53,213 nucleotides of DNA from Crinalium epipsammum PCC 9333 (GCF_000317495.1 NC_019734.1:1-53213), one strand, 5' to 3'. Counted from the first letter of the stretch, positions 35,157 through 44,436 are shown. The notes: generated by a model from the sequence alone, not told the origin. Translations and numbers: made by a program.

Positions 35157-35858
35157 GTTAGAGTCGATGTCCGCATTACTGCGATGCACCTCTCCTTCAG
35201 AACCGGACGTGCGACTTTCATCGCATCCGGCTCCTAGCAACCTGTGGGTAACTGGGTTATGCCCAAAATCCCATTCATAAGCCGTTTTCAGGAATCGACT
35301 TCCACCTCGCCACCGTCTTGAATCTTCCGTACATTCGGAGCTTTGTATTCCCCTTTAAGCTGGACAGTTACAGCTTCAGTCCGTTCAACTTGTTCGCATG
35401 ACGTGCGTTTTCCTTAAATTGGCAGTCTATGTTTCATTTAGTCCTTTCTTAGCCGTTCATCGGGGCTTGGGAGCTTACCCTTCCGCGTCAATGCGACCTG
35501 TTACCAATCCCAGTGGTATTATCTAGTCGGAGCCAGATACAGTCCGCTTGTCTACGCATGGTCTAATCCATTTCTAAACTTCTCGGTTGCTGGGGGCAAT
35601 TTCGTTCCCCCATCCTACCCGTCACCTTCCGTTAGAAGCTTAATCACAGCCTCCCACATAGGATGTCAACCCCATGAAGTTGATGACGTTTTTCCTCGTT
35701 CCGTTCCTTAGATTGATACGATACTTTAGGTGTCACCATTTCGCCTACCATCAACCCAACGGTTATGCAGCTAACTATGTAATTTGCTGCGGGTTTATAG
35801 ATGGTGAAGTCGAGAGATATTCCAGATTCTCGCTTTATTGTAAGACGCTTTTCTAGGT
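35157..35858 (-). mobile_element. ORF-less group II intron, copy 2, truncated at its 5' splice site
   Basis: About 700 nt related to copy 1, with domain V (GAGCCGGATGCGATGAAAG ... CGGTT, about 35234-35201) and domain VI ending CTCTAAC at 35157. Identity with copy 1 is high at both ends and lower in the middle, where a stem is kept by paired changes (GAGGGC/GCCCTC in copy 1, GGGGG/CCCCC in copy 2, near 35596-35622). The 5' end is cut by transposon copy 2 within about ten bases of the expected start, so it should not splice. Confidence 0.8.
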
Positions 35859-35934
35859 GGCGTTGAGCCAAGATACGTGTAAAAAAGTGCAAGATAGAAG
35901 CGCAAAGCCTTGTCAGTTATGAATTTCAGAAATT

Positions 35935-38304
35935 TTATTCAATTGGCAAAACAATAGCTTGCTCCCAAGACGGCGGAACGTTCTGCAAATCCACCACATA
36001 ATCCCCATAACGTTTGATCTGCCTAGTCAAATAAGGACTCAAACTTGCTAACAAATCCCGGTTAATCTTGTACCCTTCAGCACTTAACTGCTGCACAATC
36101 TGCGAAATATCCACAGCATTCTGGAGAATTACCGCACTCGCTACTAAGTCAAGATACTTAACCCGCTTTTCCTGCTCGCTAGGATCATTCTCCGTAATCA
36201 CCCCATCCTTACCAAAAAATAGCCAGTCTAAAAAACCGTGATAACTTTCTACCTTATTGGTACAGGCAGTAATCTCCTGACGTAGCCCGCAATCTGAAAT
36301 ATATTCCAACAAAAACATTGTGCGAATCACCTGTCCCAAACAGCGAAAAGCCTGATAAAGACGATTTTGCGACTGTAACTGCCCAATTTGCGTAAAATAG
36401 TCGATGGCATCAGTTTACCCGCCTTAATCGACAACACCACACGCATCAAATCTTGCCAGTGGGTGTGAATTAGCTTCCAATCCACTACCCCTTTGAACAA
36501 TGGGTCAATATACTCATAAACATCTTGTGAACTAGGGCGTAAGAAAGTATAGTCCTGCCAGTTACGGATACGCGGCATTAACTTAATTCCTAACAGATAG
36601 GAGAGAGCAAACACCGGAGCCGATTGTCCCTGAGTATCAGCGTGCAGAGTTGAGGGCTGAATATCTGAGGTATTTTTGAGCAATCCATCTAAGATATAAA
36701 CTGCTTCCCAAACGCCACAATTAATAAAGTGGGTGAACAGCGCGATGTAAGTATCCGAAACATGATGATAAGCAATCCCACCATAACCGCCATAGCGAAT
36801 GTGGTACTCGCTTAACAAATTGTTCTCGTAAATCTCAAACTTACTACCGTCCGCCGCCGCTCGTTGTCCTGTTCCCCAACAAGAAGGCAATTGCAGTTGA
36901 TTATAAGCATTGATCATATCCCTGATTGCTGCTTGCAACTTATCAGCAGTGATATGACGACGGTGAATGTAAGACAGCATATGGCTGGTAATTCCGCCTC
37001 GGCAGTGACGAGCCGTTTGGTTAGGCCCCAAATTGCAACCATAGCCAAAAGTCGTCAGGATATAACGTGTGCCTGCTTGAGTTAATTTCGCTTCCGACCC
37101 CGATATCGGGCCAAAATGGCGAGTCCAATGTAACCAATGCTCGACATTGCATAAAATATCCAATAAACTGCGTTCCGGCAATCGTTGTAAAATAGCTGAT
37201 TCTAATTGGAAAGCCTCTTCAGATTGGGGTTGAGTTACAAGCCGCTTGAGTACAGGTTCTCCCTCCCTGTTAATTGTTATCTGGTCACTATTAGAACAAA
37301 TTTGGTCTACTTCACGAGCCAGGAGCGTCAACTTTTGTTGAAGATATTCCACAAATTGAACACTATCGGCGGGAATTTCCAACGACTGACAGTATTCTTC
37401 CACCAGAGAAGAACATTCAGACCAAGGTAAAAGTTGTTCTCGGAAATCTGCATAATTTTCCGACCCCACTACGCAAGCATCGCCAGTCTTCAACTCAGAA
37501 GCCAAATGCACAAACAAGCAAATTTCTAGCTGAGTTCGGACTAGGACTTCTGTATCTCCTTGTTTCGTTACCACCAATCGTCGCCAAGCATCGTTGATAA
37601 AACTCAAATCAATAGTCGCAGGCAACCACTTGGCACGACGGTGTTCCTGTTCAAGTACAAAAGCCATTGCATCAATCACAGATTCATCGGCAGAAGTAGA
37701 GCGAATATCTAACGACCTAACTAACTCGAATAACAGCTTACGGTAGCGGCTATAGAATCGCCATAACAAAGGTAAGTAATTATGACTGTTGTAAGCAGTA
37801 ATCTCTTCGCACTGCTGCAATAGTAAAGCTGTACCACCATGAACCTGTAAAACCGACTGGACTTGACTTCCTAAAGTCATCGCATCAGGAGTTTCATCGG
37901 AGGCTGTTAAAATTTCTGCCAACACTCCTAATAGAGATTGTGTCTGGGTTAAATGCTGTTCCCGCGGTTCGATCATAAGGCTTGACACCCAAGTAAGTCC
38001 TAATCGCTTGTTGATAATAACGTTTTGAGCGAACTGAAGGAATAGCCGATACCTTAACGCTGAGATTGAGGCATTTCCGCAAATGAGCAATGATAGCCGT
38101 CGGAACTGATTCTATGTCTGTGAAATAACCCAATCGTTGAAACGATTTCAGCATTACCATCAGTGCCAGCAATCCTGTTGGTGTTCGTACATTAGAGCGC
38201 ACAAACTTAATTTCTTCTGTTGTTGGGGTATACAGTTCCGCCAGTTCCTTAGCCGAAGGTAAAGGTTTGAACTGTGGATAAGCAGTACGCTCAATTGATG
38301 TAAT
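35935..38304 (-). pseudogene. tnpA: Transposase gene of copy 2, two frameshifts
   Basis: It shares with copy 1 the non-ATG beginning and the extra G near 37961-37963, and has in addition a one-base deletion at 36365-36368 that separates the last 134 residues, including the segment with the catalytic Glu (KVESYHGF). It is therefore more damaged than copy 1 and unlikely to make active transposase. The near-identity of the rest shows recent duplication. Confidence 0.85.
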
Positions 38305-38423
38305 GGGGGATAGTCTCCAACTCTCACTCAGCTAGTACAGAGTATAATATCTACTCAGCATTTCTACTCAATTACCCAGAAAATCACCGGAAAAACTCGC
38401 GCTCTTTTTGTCCAAATTAACAA

Positions 38424-39323
38424 TTAAATATTATTGTTGATTAAATAATTAAGTGCTTGTTTCGCTACATATTCTGACCGGGCTGATGTCACTTTTTGGT
38501 AACGTAATGTTGTCTGGATATTGGCGTGTCCCATCAAAGCTCTTAGTTCTTCAATTCCCATTAATCCTACTCGTTCTGTAGCAAATGTATGTCGTAAATC
38601 ATGCAGACGTATACCAGCTAGCTCTGGTACAGGTTTAATTAATTCAGCCCAGTTTTTATGAACGGTACGATAGCTTAAACGGGTAACTTTATAACTACAA
38701 GGATGTTGAGCGGTAAATAATGCCGATATAGAGCTTTTGTGGCGATAATAACGCAAATAATGTTCTAAAGCTACTTGAGCATCTTCACTATAAAAACACC
38801 AACGTGACTTATTACCTTTACCAACCACGTAGAATTTGTGATTGCTCAAATCTATGTCAGTAAGGTTGAGGGCTAAAACTTCTCCAATCCTAGCTCCACT
38901 GCGGTGTAGGAGTTTTACCAATGCACGCATTCGGCTATCGGATGCCACTACCTGATACAGTAATTGAATTTGAGTAACGGTGAGATAACGAATTACTTCA
39001 TCGGCTAAATGTTCGCCTTTTTTCGGATCAGGTTTTCGCCGTCGCAGCCGAGCGATAGGATTAACTTTAATGTAACCTTGTTCAACAGCGAAATTGAATA
39101 AAGCTTGAATAATTGCTTGATGTCGATGATGGGTAGTATAGGCTAAATTATCTAAGCTATCTAAATATTCAGTTAGTGCCTTTCGGCTGAGAATTTCTAC
39201 AGGCATTCGCCCATATTCTTGCAATAAAGGTATTAATGTTCCTTCGTAAGAGCGAATAGTGTTTGGGGCTAATCCCTGTCTTTCTAAAAATTGAGTAGTT
39301 ACTGTAGCTAAAGATACAGACAC
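38424..39323 (-). CDS. TnpI-like tyrosine recombinase, copy 2
   Basis: Identical in translation (299 residues) to the recombinase of copy 1, with the same catalytic boxes (GARIGEVLAL, HDLRHTFATE, LMGHANIQTTLRY) and the same GTG start. With its own site at 39339-39357 and that of copy 1 at 24932-24950 in inverse orientation, this enzyme or its twin could invert the 14.4 kb between the two sites, which includes the primase-helicase gene and VapBC. That possibility is inference. Confidence 0.85.
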   Translation of the reverse strand: MSVSLATVTTQFLERQGLAPNTIRSYEGTLIPLLQEYGRMPVEILSRKALTEYLDSLDNLAYTTHHRHQAIIQALFNFAVEQGYIKVNPIARLRRRKPDPKKGEHLADEVIRYLTVTQIQLLYQVVASDSRMRALVKLLHRSGARIGEVLALNLTDIDLSNHKFYVVGKGNKSRWCFYSEDAQVALEHYLRYYRHKSSISALFTAQHPCSYKVTRLSYRTVHKNWAELIKPVPELAGIRLHDLRHTFATERVGLMGIEELRALMGHANIQTTLRYQKVTSARSEYVAKQALNYLINNNI

Positions 39324-39338
39324 TTGGTGGAAATTATT

Positions 39339-39357
39339 TTAATAAACGATTTATTAA
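39339..39357. promoter_or_regulatory. Putative recombinase core site, copy 2
   Basis: The inverted repeat TTAATAAA-CGA-TTTATTAA lies between the divergent recombinase and HTH genes, the counterpart of the site at 24932-24950. Confidence 0.5.
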
Positions 39358-39404
39358 CTTTAAAAGATTGACGTAGAACCAACAGTTAATTAAAACACAT
39401 TTTT

Positions 39405-39872
39405 ATGTCGATTTCAGAACATACTAATTTGCCCCAAGAACAAGAAACCTTAGCTAGTTTTGTGCAACGAGTGCGTGCTAGTTTAGGGTTGAGCCAACAC
39501 GAAGTTGCGCTGAAGGCTGGAATTCATTTGCAAAGTTTGGGAAAAATTGAACGAGGTCTAACTTCGCGGTTAAATTATAAAACTCTCAATGGGTTGGCAT
39601 TGGCTTTGCAAACCCCAGTTGAGTATCTTGATGCTGTGAGTAAGGGATTACCACTTGCTGCAACTACAGAATTAAAATTTTGTCCACACTGCTGGACTCC
39701 CGGTACTGCTCCCGATCCACTTTGGACTCATGCCCGTGCTAAATTTTGTTGCTTTTGTGGTTTTCAACTGATCAATCGTTGTCCTAGCTGCTCTGAACCC
39801 ATCTCATCAATGAAATTTCGCTTCTGTCCTTTTTGTGGGTGTTCTTATAAAGCTAAAACCACTGCTGGTTAA
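39405..39872 (+). CDS. XRE-type HTH protein with zinc ribbons, copy 2
   Basis: Identical in translation (155 residues) to the gene at 24417-24884: an XRE HTH followed by two zinc ribbons (CPHC, CCFC, CPSC, CPFC). It is divergent from the recombinase gene and ends inside the right terminal repeat of transposon copy 2. Confidence 0.8.
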   Translation: MSISEHTNLPQEQETLASFVQRVRASLGLSQHEVALKAGIHLQSLGKIERGLTSRLNYKTLNGLALALQTPVEYLDAVSKGLPLAATTELKFCPHCWTPGTAPDPLWTHARAKFCCFCGFQLINRCPSCSEPISSMKFRFCPFCGCSYKAKTTAG

Positions 39873-39923
39873 GGCTTTGCGCTTTTATATTGCACTTTTT
39901 TACACGTATCTCGGCTCAACGCC

Positions 39924-40010
39924 GGAATAGATGCAGGTAGATTTCTTTTCAACGTGCCAATAAATCATCACTCCTCGACCACCATAACGCAGATGATACT
40001 GGCTCAGTAT
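39924..40010 (-). pseudogene. Fragment of a different Tn3-type transposase
   Basis: Minus-strand codons read [20 protein letters not shown] and then KKSTCIYS up to the edge of transposon copy 2. This matches the segment after the first catalytic Asp in Tn3-family transposases (compare SEYHIRYGGYGGIAYHHV in copy 1) but is clearly divergent. Transposon copy 2 inserted into this gene, and neither the upstream nor the downstream part is recognisable nearby. The following bases up to 40364 hold no intact gene. Confidence 0.65.
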
Positions 40011-40364
40011 ATAATAGGTAAAGGCTGAAACCTAAACAGGGCAAAGGCTTCAACTACTGGTTGCCCCTGGTTGCACGAACCTTCTATTTACGCCAATCGC
40101 AATTATCGGGAAAAAACATTCTTTTAATCCTCTAGAACTGTGGAGCGATAGCAATAACGTAACATCCGAATAACAATCGTTTCCAAAAGATCTTCCCTTG
40201 CCGTTAAGATACATCATCTGTATCATTACAGGGGTTAGCTTGGACTGAATTCACAAATCTAGACCCTGCCAACGATAGTGACGGAACACATAGAGATAAC
40301 AGACATAATCAGGGAAATGCTTTCCCGACATGGAATCAATGAAAATTATTAGAGGATAATAATT

Positions 40365-40679
40365 ATGAACCCTAATTTTCAACAAGTAATAAATAGATTC
40401 ATCGCTCGAATATAAAGCTTAAAGTTTAGTTTTCAGCTAATAATAAATACCATTTTTATAGAAATTACTGAGAGAAGAACTTTATTTGTACATTGTGATG
40501 GAATTGTTTACAGTCAATATATAAATGTATGCAAAGAAAACAAGGTTGATTTATTAAATTGTCAAATTTGGAAAAAATTAGAAGTTACTGAAGAATATTT
40601 TAATAACGCTTATGATTACATATTTGAAGTAGGAGTGAAATTAGCTCATACTATCTGGAGAAAAATCAGATTTACTTAA
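40365..40679 (+). pseudogene. Small gene with one in-frame TAA
   Basis: ATG 40365, preceded by AGAGGA, opens a frame (MNPNFQQVINRFIARI) that is stopped by TAA at 40413-40415 and then stays open for 87 codons to TAA 40679, with protein-like sequence (RRTLFVHCDGIVYSQYINV, EEYFNNAYDYIFEVG). Total 104 codons. I do not recognise the family. A single nonsense change would explain it; no alternative start near the downstream part is convincing. Confidence 0.4.
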
Positions 40680-40811
40680 ACCAGAAGTATCCTCACCAGG
40701 ACGAATACATTGCATCTTGCACTTACGACAGCGCCACTGGGCTTGTTCTTTTATAGATAAGGCTATTTCATACCAATTTTTAGGGTAACGTTGAGGGTTA
40801 GAAGACATCAT
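40641..40811 (-). pseudogene. N-terminal fragment of an HNH endonuclease
   Basis: A 56-residue frame from ATG 40811 (or 40808) reads RYPKNWYEIALSIKEQAQW, then RCRKCKMQCIRPGED. This is the start of a common cyanobacterial HNH nuclease, where WxCxxCxxxC supplies the zinc knuckle. The HNH motif itself would follow but the frame ends at TAA 40641, overlapping the small pseudogene on the other strand. It is therefore a truncated, probably inactive gene. Confidence 0.6.
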
Positions 40812-40861
40812 CGTTAGAAAAAAGTGCCAATATTATGCAAGGATTAAAAGCTAATTTACCA

Positions 40862-41443
40862 TTACAGTTTATTAGTTTTGGTTGCTGTGGGAGATAATAC
40901 TTTATTAATGGCTTTATCTAAAATATCAACATCATTATTAGGGCAAACAAACGTTTGAGTGTTCTTCACCAGTTCTCGTTTAGGCAGCTTGCCATGCCGT
41001 TCCTTATAATCCTCATTGACATACATTTCAACGTGCAAAATTTGATCAGCACTTACCGTTAATCCTAAATGTTTTGCTCTTGCTTTGATTGTCCAAAATA
41101 ATGGTTCTTGAGGTAACTTAGTTTTCTGACTGTTAGGACTTCTTTGAGTTTTAGTTGTGGTTAAATCTTTACTTTGAAAATTAGTTAGATAGTTATCTAT
41201 ATATTCAGGTAAATGTTGTTCTAGGTACAATGCAACGCAACTTTGTACTTGTTCACTTATATTAGGTTTACCTAGAATGCCATCAAAATTATCCAACTTC
41301 CCCTCAAGGTACAAGGAAATACATTGCGTGAGTGTGGCTGTAGCTGTTGTACCTTCTTCTTGACATCGGTGGAGAAATTTACCCCATAACTCAGAATCAC
41401 AGTTAAAGGTAGCCAGCTTTTTATTCTGCCCTGTATTAGTCAT
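40862..41443 (-). CDS. Plasmid protein, possibly RHH-type, paralogue of the 34994 fragment
   Basis: A 193-residue protein. The N-terminus (KLATFNCDSELWGKFLHRCQ) looks like the strand and helix of a ribbon-helix-helix or small DNA-binding domain; a Thr/Ser/Gln linker follows (about residues 95-112), and the C-terminus has EDYKERHGKLPKRELVKNTQ and VDILDKAINKVL. The same C-terminal motif is found at 34994-35156. AT-rich palindromes (CTATATAG, TATATGTTATATATA) lie upstream between 41450 and 41520 and may be operators. Function unknown, perhaps copy control or partition. Confidence 0.5.
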   Translation of the reverse strand: MTNTGQNKKLATFNCDSELWGKFLHRCQEEGTTATATLTQCISLYLEGKLDNFDGILGKPNISEQVQSCVALYLEQHLPEYIDNYLTNFQSKDLTTTKTQRSPNSQKTKLPQEPLFWTIKARAKHLGLTVSADQILHVEMYVNEDYKERHGKLPKRELVKNTQTFVCPNNDVDILDKAINKVLSPTATKTNKL

Positions 41444-41863
41444 ATATAAGTGATATAGGTCTATATAGATGAAAGCTGTTGAGATTTTACTATATATGTT
41501 ATATATACAAACCTATATTTTAATTTGTGACCAACATTTAATAGTAGCCAAAATTAATCCTTTAAAAAACTTAACTCAATTCCCCAATCGGGGTAATCCC
41601 ACGTTGATGGCACTCATTGATCAGCTTGTTATTTGAAAAATCTGCATAATTTAGCTTGAAGGACTATTTGTGCTGCTGTTGGTGTGATTGGGTGTAAATT
41701 TGATTTTGTGCAGGTTATCGGTCAATCTCACGGGAGTTTTTGGGAGAGGGTTGTAGTGCAAGACTAGAGCAATAATTGTCTTACTCGTGTGAGTTAGTGC
41801 AAGACATTTAGTTACATAAAAGTGGTGGTAGCCTGATTATGCGTTTGAGTGCATAATAAATGT

Positions 41864-42217
41864 ATGAACTGGGTTGTTGAGTTCCATGAAGATTTTGAGC
41901 CAGAGTTTGATGAGCTACTTCCTGAAGTGCAGAATGAATTGCTTGCTCGTGCCAGTCTGTTGGAAGCATTTGGGCCAACACTAGGACGACCGAATGTTGA
42001 TACACTCAACGGCTCACAGTACACCAACATGAAGGAATTGCGGTTTGAAGCGGCTGATGGTGTTTGGCGCGTTGCGTTTGCTTTTGATCCAAAACGTCAT
42101 GCGATCTTGTTGATAGCTGGTGACAAGTCTGGTGTAAGTGAAAGCCGTTTTTACAAGCAACTCATTAAAAAAGCAGATGCTCGGTTCAAAAAGCACTCTT
42201 TGCAAATTAAAGATTAA
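41864..42217 (+). CDS. HigB/RelE-type toxin
   Basis: A 117-residue protein from ATG 41864 (an ATG five codons earlier is possible). It matches phage-derived Gp49/HigB-type toxins: VVEFHEDFEPEFDELLPEV, NMKELRFEAADGVWRVAF and AILLIAGDKSGV, then a Lys-rich C-terminus (FYKQLIKKADARF). Such toxins are ribosome-dependent mRNA interferases. The antitoxin gene follows 25 bp downstream, the reversed order typical of higBA. The gap 41444-41863 holds only operator-like palindromes and TAGTGCAAGAC repeats near 41755 and 41795. Confidence 0.85.
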   Translation: MNWVVEFHEDFEPEFDELLPEVQNELLARASLLEAFGPTLGRPNVDTLNGSQYTNMKELRFEAADGVWRVAFAFDPKRHAILLIAGDKSGVSESRFYKQLIKKADARFKKHSLQIKD

Positions 42218-42242
42218 TAACGCGGGTGAGGTGAGGGTAGAT

Positions 42243-42575
42243 ATGGCAACAACTTTGAAGGAAAAACTGGAACAGTTGCCTCATGAGCGACGCGCTCAGA
42301 TCAACAAACGGGCAGCCGACCTAATAGCATCCTATATGACACTACAAGAGCTTAGACAAGCACTTAAACTTACACAGGAGAAAGTAGCACAACTCCTGAA
42401 CATAGACCAGGCAAATGTTTCAAGACTGGAGAACCGTAGTGATTTAATGCTCTCGACTTTGCGAGAATACGTTGCAGCGATGGGGGGCGACTTACAGCTT
42501 GTTGCCAAGTTTCCGGATCGTCCGCCTGTTACTTTAGTTGGGATTCAGGATATTAAGGAACCAAAAGAACATTGA
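42243..42575 (+). CDS. HigA-type XRE antitoxin
   Basis: A 110-residue protein from ATG 42243, preceded by GAGGTGAGGG; the frame is open far upstream through the toxin gene, but the start is clear. The XRE helix-turn-helix is LRQALKLTQEKVAQLLNI with DQANVSRLENRSD, followed by a strand (GGDLQLVAKFPDRPP). It neutralises the toxin upstream and represses the operon through the HTH. Confidence 0.85.
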   Translation: MATTLKEKLEQLPHERRAQINKRAADLIASYMTLQELRQALKLTQEKVAQLLNIDQANVSRLENRSDLMLSTLREYVAAMGGDLQLVAKFPDRPPVTLVGIQDIKEPKEH

Positions 42576-42684
42576 ATTTATCAGCACTTCCTGCTCTACA
42601 ACAAGGGTGGCATAAAGAGTATCAGCACTTTTATCAAGTGATTTAATGGTATTCGATTTGCTCAATCAATATTTTTTTTGGCGT

Positions 42685-42707
42685 AGGGAGCGATCGCTCC
42701 CTTTTTA
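42685..42707. terminator. HIP1-containing palindromic terminator
   Basis: AGGGAGCGATCGCTCCCT is a perfect 18-bp palindrome with the HIP1 octamer at its centre, followed by TTTTT. It closes the higBA-like operon. Confidence 0.75.
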
Positions 42708-42813
42708 AGTAGACCCATCTTAAGTAGTGTTGCTGCATAACCTTTTAGTACGCTTGTCAGACTAAGACTTTCCTACTTTCTTGCAAAAACAATGGATAAG
42801 TGTTATCTGTAAA

Positions 42814-42874
42814 ACCAGATAACCATAAACCTTGTTAACCAAATTACCAGATAACCAGCAAACCAGATTACCAG
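42814..42874. repeat. ACCAGATAACCAG repeats upstream of parA (candidate parS)
   Basis: ACCAGATAACCA at 42814, ACCAGATAACCAG at 42846-42858 and ACCAGATTACCAG at 42862-42874 directly precede the parA ATG; an inverted TTATCTG at 42803 adds a hairpin. The same 13-mer recurs inside the downstream RHH gene (43538 and 43634). The position fits a centromere that also acts as the operator of the par operon. Confidence 0.65.
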
Positions 42875-43477
42875 ATGAAGATTTTAACTGTCACTGGATA
42901 CAAAGGCGGTATATCGAAATCGACAACTGCCATACACATTGCGACATTCTTCAGCGATATTGGGAAAACCATTCTGGTAGACTCTGACCCAAATCGCACT
43001 GCCCTAGCATGGTCGAGTCGGGGGAGCCTTCCTTTTACTGTGGCTGATGAGCGACAAGCAATGAAGTTGATTTCGGGTAATGATTTTGTAGTGATTGACA
43101 CTCCAGCCCGACCAGACTCAAGTGACTTAAAAGAGTTGGCAAAAGGTTGTGACTTACTCATCTTGCCAACGATTCCAGATGTCGTGAGTTTGGAACCGAT
43201 GTTAAAAACGGCAAGCGATTTAGGTGCAGCAAACTACAGAGCTTTACTGGTAATAGTTCCTCCATCACCTAGTAAAGAAGGAGCAGCAATACGCTCCGAA
43301 CTTATAGATAACGGTATTCCTGTTTTCAAGACGATGATTCGCCGCGCTGCTGGATTTCAAAAAGCTGCTTTTGAAGGTGTCCCTATTAGAGACGTTTCTT
43401 CCTCAAAAGCAAGGGTTGCATGGTTAGATTATCTAGCACTTGGCAAGGAAATTATGGAGGTTTTAGGAAATGACTAA
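42875..43477 (+). CDS. parA: ParA-type partition ATPase (small, type Ib)
   Basis: A 200-residue ParA/MinD-type ATPase with deviant Walker A GYKGGISKSTTA (about residues 8-19), where the usual glycine before the second lysine is serine, then ILVDSDPNRTA (about 34-44) and FVVIDTPARPD (Walker B, about 71-81). It lacks an N-terminal HTH, so it is the short type that relies on a separate DNA-binding partner for repression. It overlaps that partner gene by 8 bp, and parS-like repeats lie directly upstream. Confidence 0.85.
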   Translation: MKILTVTGYKGGISKSTTAIHIATFFSDIGKTILVDSDPNRTALAWSSRGSLPFTVADERQAMKLISGNDFVVIDTPARPDSSDLKELAKGCDLLILPTIPDVVSLEPMLKTASDLGAANYRALLVIVPPSPSKEGAAIRSELIDNGIPVFKTMIRRAAGFQKAAFEGVPIRDVSSSKARVAWLDYLALGKEIMEVLGND

Positions 43478-43793
43478 TTCTAAATATGGGGATTTGATTC
43501 GCAAAGCGAGAGAAACAGATAGCCAAGAAGTTTCTGAACCAGATAACCAGATTACTAGCCGGCCTGTAGAGCAAACCGAGGGTGATCCAGAAAACCAGAA
43601 TGCCATCAAACAAGAGAATCAGTTAGCAGTAAAACCAGATAACCAGAATGAGCGAGAACGAGAAGTCAACCTTTGTGTAAAAGTGCCTGAATCACTTAGA
43701 CGACATTGGGCAGCAGAATCTAAGCGGCACGGAATAACAATGACGGAAGTAATAATTCAGGCTCTTAAAGAGCGTTTCGGTTCGCCCAATTGA
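43470..43793 (+). CDS. ParB/ParG-like ribbon-helix-helix partner of ParA
   Basis: A 107-residue protein overlapping parA by 8 bp. The C-terminal 45 residues are an RHH fold (NLCVKVPESLRRHW, GITMTEVIIQALKERF). The N-terminal 60 residues are a charged, probably disordered arm with recurrent PDNQ/PENQ motifs, which in ParG-like proteins contacts ParA and modulates DNA binding. The DNA encoding PDNQ repeats the 13-mer ACCAGATAACCAG found upstream of parA. Partition and autorepression are the likely roles. Confidence 0.75.
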   Translation: MTNSKYGDLIRKARETDSQEVSEPDNQITSRPVEQTEGDPENQNAIKQENQLAVKPDNQNEREREVNLCVKVPESLRRHWAAESKRHGITMTEVIIQALKERFGSPN

Positions 43794-43898
43794 AAACCCG
43801 ATGCTGAGTTTTCAATTAGGCGAAAGTAGTGTTAATTGCTATTCAAACCTTGATAAAAAGTCTGTAGATCTTTATAAGCAGTGTAAACCAAGTGTGTT

Positions 43899-44310
43899 TT
43901 TTTTCACTTTGAACAGTTGAGTGTGCCATAGCTAGATTGCTGTGGAACAAGTAATTAAGATGCAGTAGAACTGTCAGAAATTGTAGTGCAGTAATCAGTT
44001 GAAGTGCAGCAAGGAGTAAAGTGCTTTATGTAATACTTAATTAAAATAACTGAGAATGTTGGGCGGTTTTTGGGTAGCAAGCGCGGCTTATTTTTCGAGA
44101 TTGTTATTTAATGTTAAACAAGCGTGAAAACTCATACTTGTAAACCTGCTATCGCAGATTAAAAAAGGTGCAATTTTTTCACTTTAAACAGTGTGTGTCA
44201 TTCTTAAGTGCAGCAAGGAATCAAGATGTAGCAGAACTGTCAGAAAGTGCTACAACAAGGCAGTAATCAGTTGCAATGCAACAAGGCAGTCCTAAAGTGC
44301 AGTGCAACAA
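43899..44310. repeat. Diverged 60-130 bp direct duplication with GTGCARCAAGG units
   Basis: The core at 43958-44015 (AGATGCAGTAGAACTGTCAG ... GTAATCAGTTG ... TGCAGCAAGG) is repeated at 44224-44290 (AGATGTAGCAGAACTGTCAG ... GTAATCAGTTG ... TGCAACAAGG), and both are preceded by TTTTTTCACTTT. Short units (G)TGCARCAAGG occur about five times. The gap between the par operon and the recombinase (43794-44774) has no gene, and this array may be an origin, a partition site or a recombination site. Confidence 0.6.
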
Positions 44311-44436
44311 GGGAAAAAGAATTTCAACAATCACGGTACTTTTTATTAGGCACCACGATAGGGGTGCGTTAGTACCTGCAATCCGCGCGTAATAGACTAT
44401 AAATAATACGCGCGTATTGTATCTAGTTTTAACTGT

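Larger units (their letters stand above)
35859..39923 (-). mobile_element. Tn3-family transposon with TnpI-like recombinase, copy 2 (inverted)
   Basis: A 4065-bp copy in inverse orientation to 24366-28431, with inverted repeats at 35859-35911 and 39871-39923. The only difference I found is one A fewer in an A run of the transposase (36365-36368 versus 27921-27925). Flanks (TAGGT and GGAAT) show no target duplication. Its left end cuts the second intron, and its right end cuts a different Tn3-type transposase remnant. The two copies bracket 7.4 kb. Confidence 0.9.

Noticed and set aside
35644-35892. Frames inside intron copy 2
   Set aside because: They overlap conserved intron RNA structure and the transposon end; no protein-like features.
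42138-42242. Extended N-terminus of the HigA-like antitoxin
   Set aside because: The extra 35 codons overlap the toxin gene out of frame and lack homology-like features; ATG 42243 has a strong ribosome-binding site.
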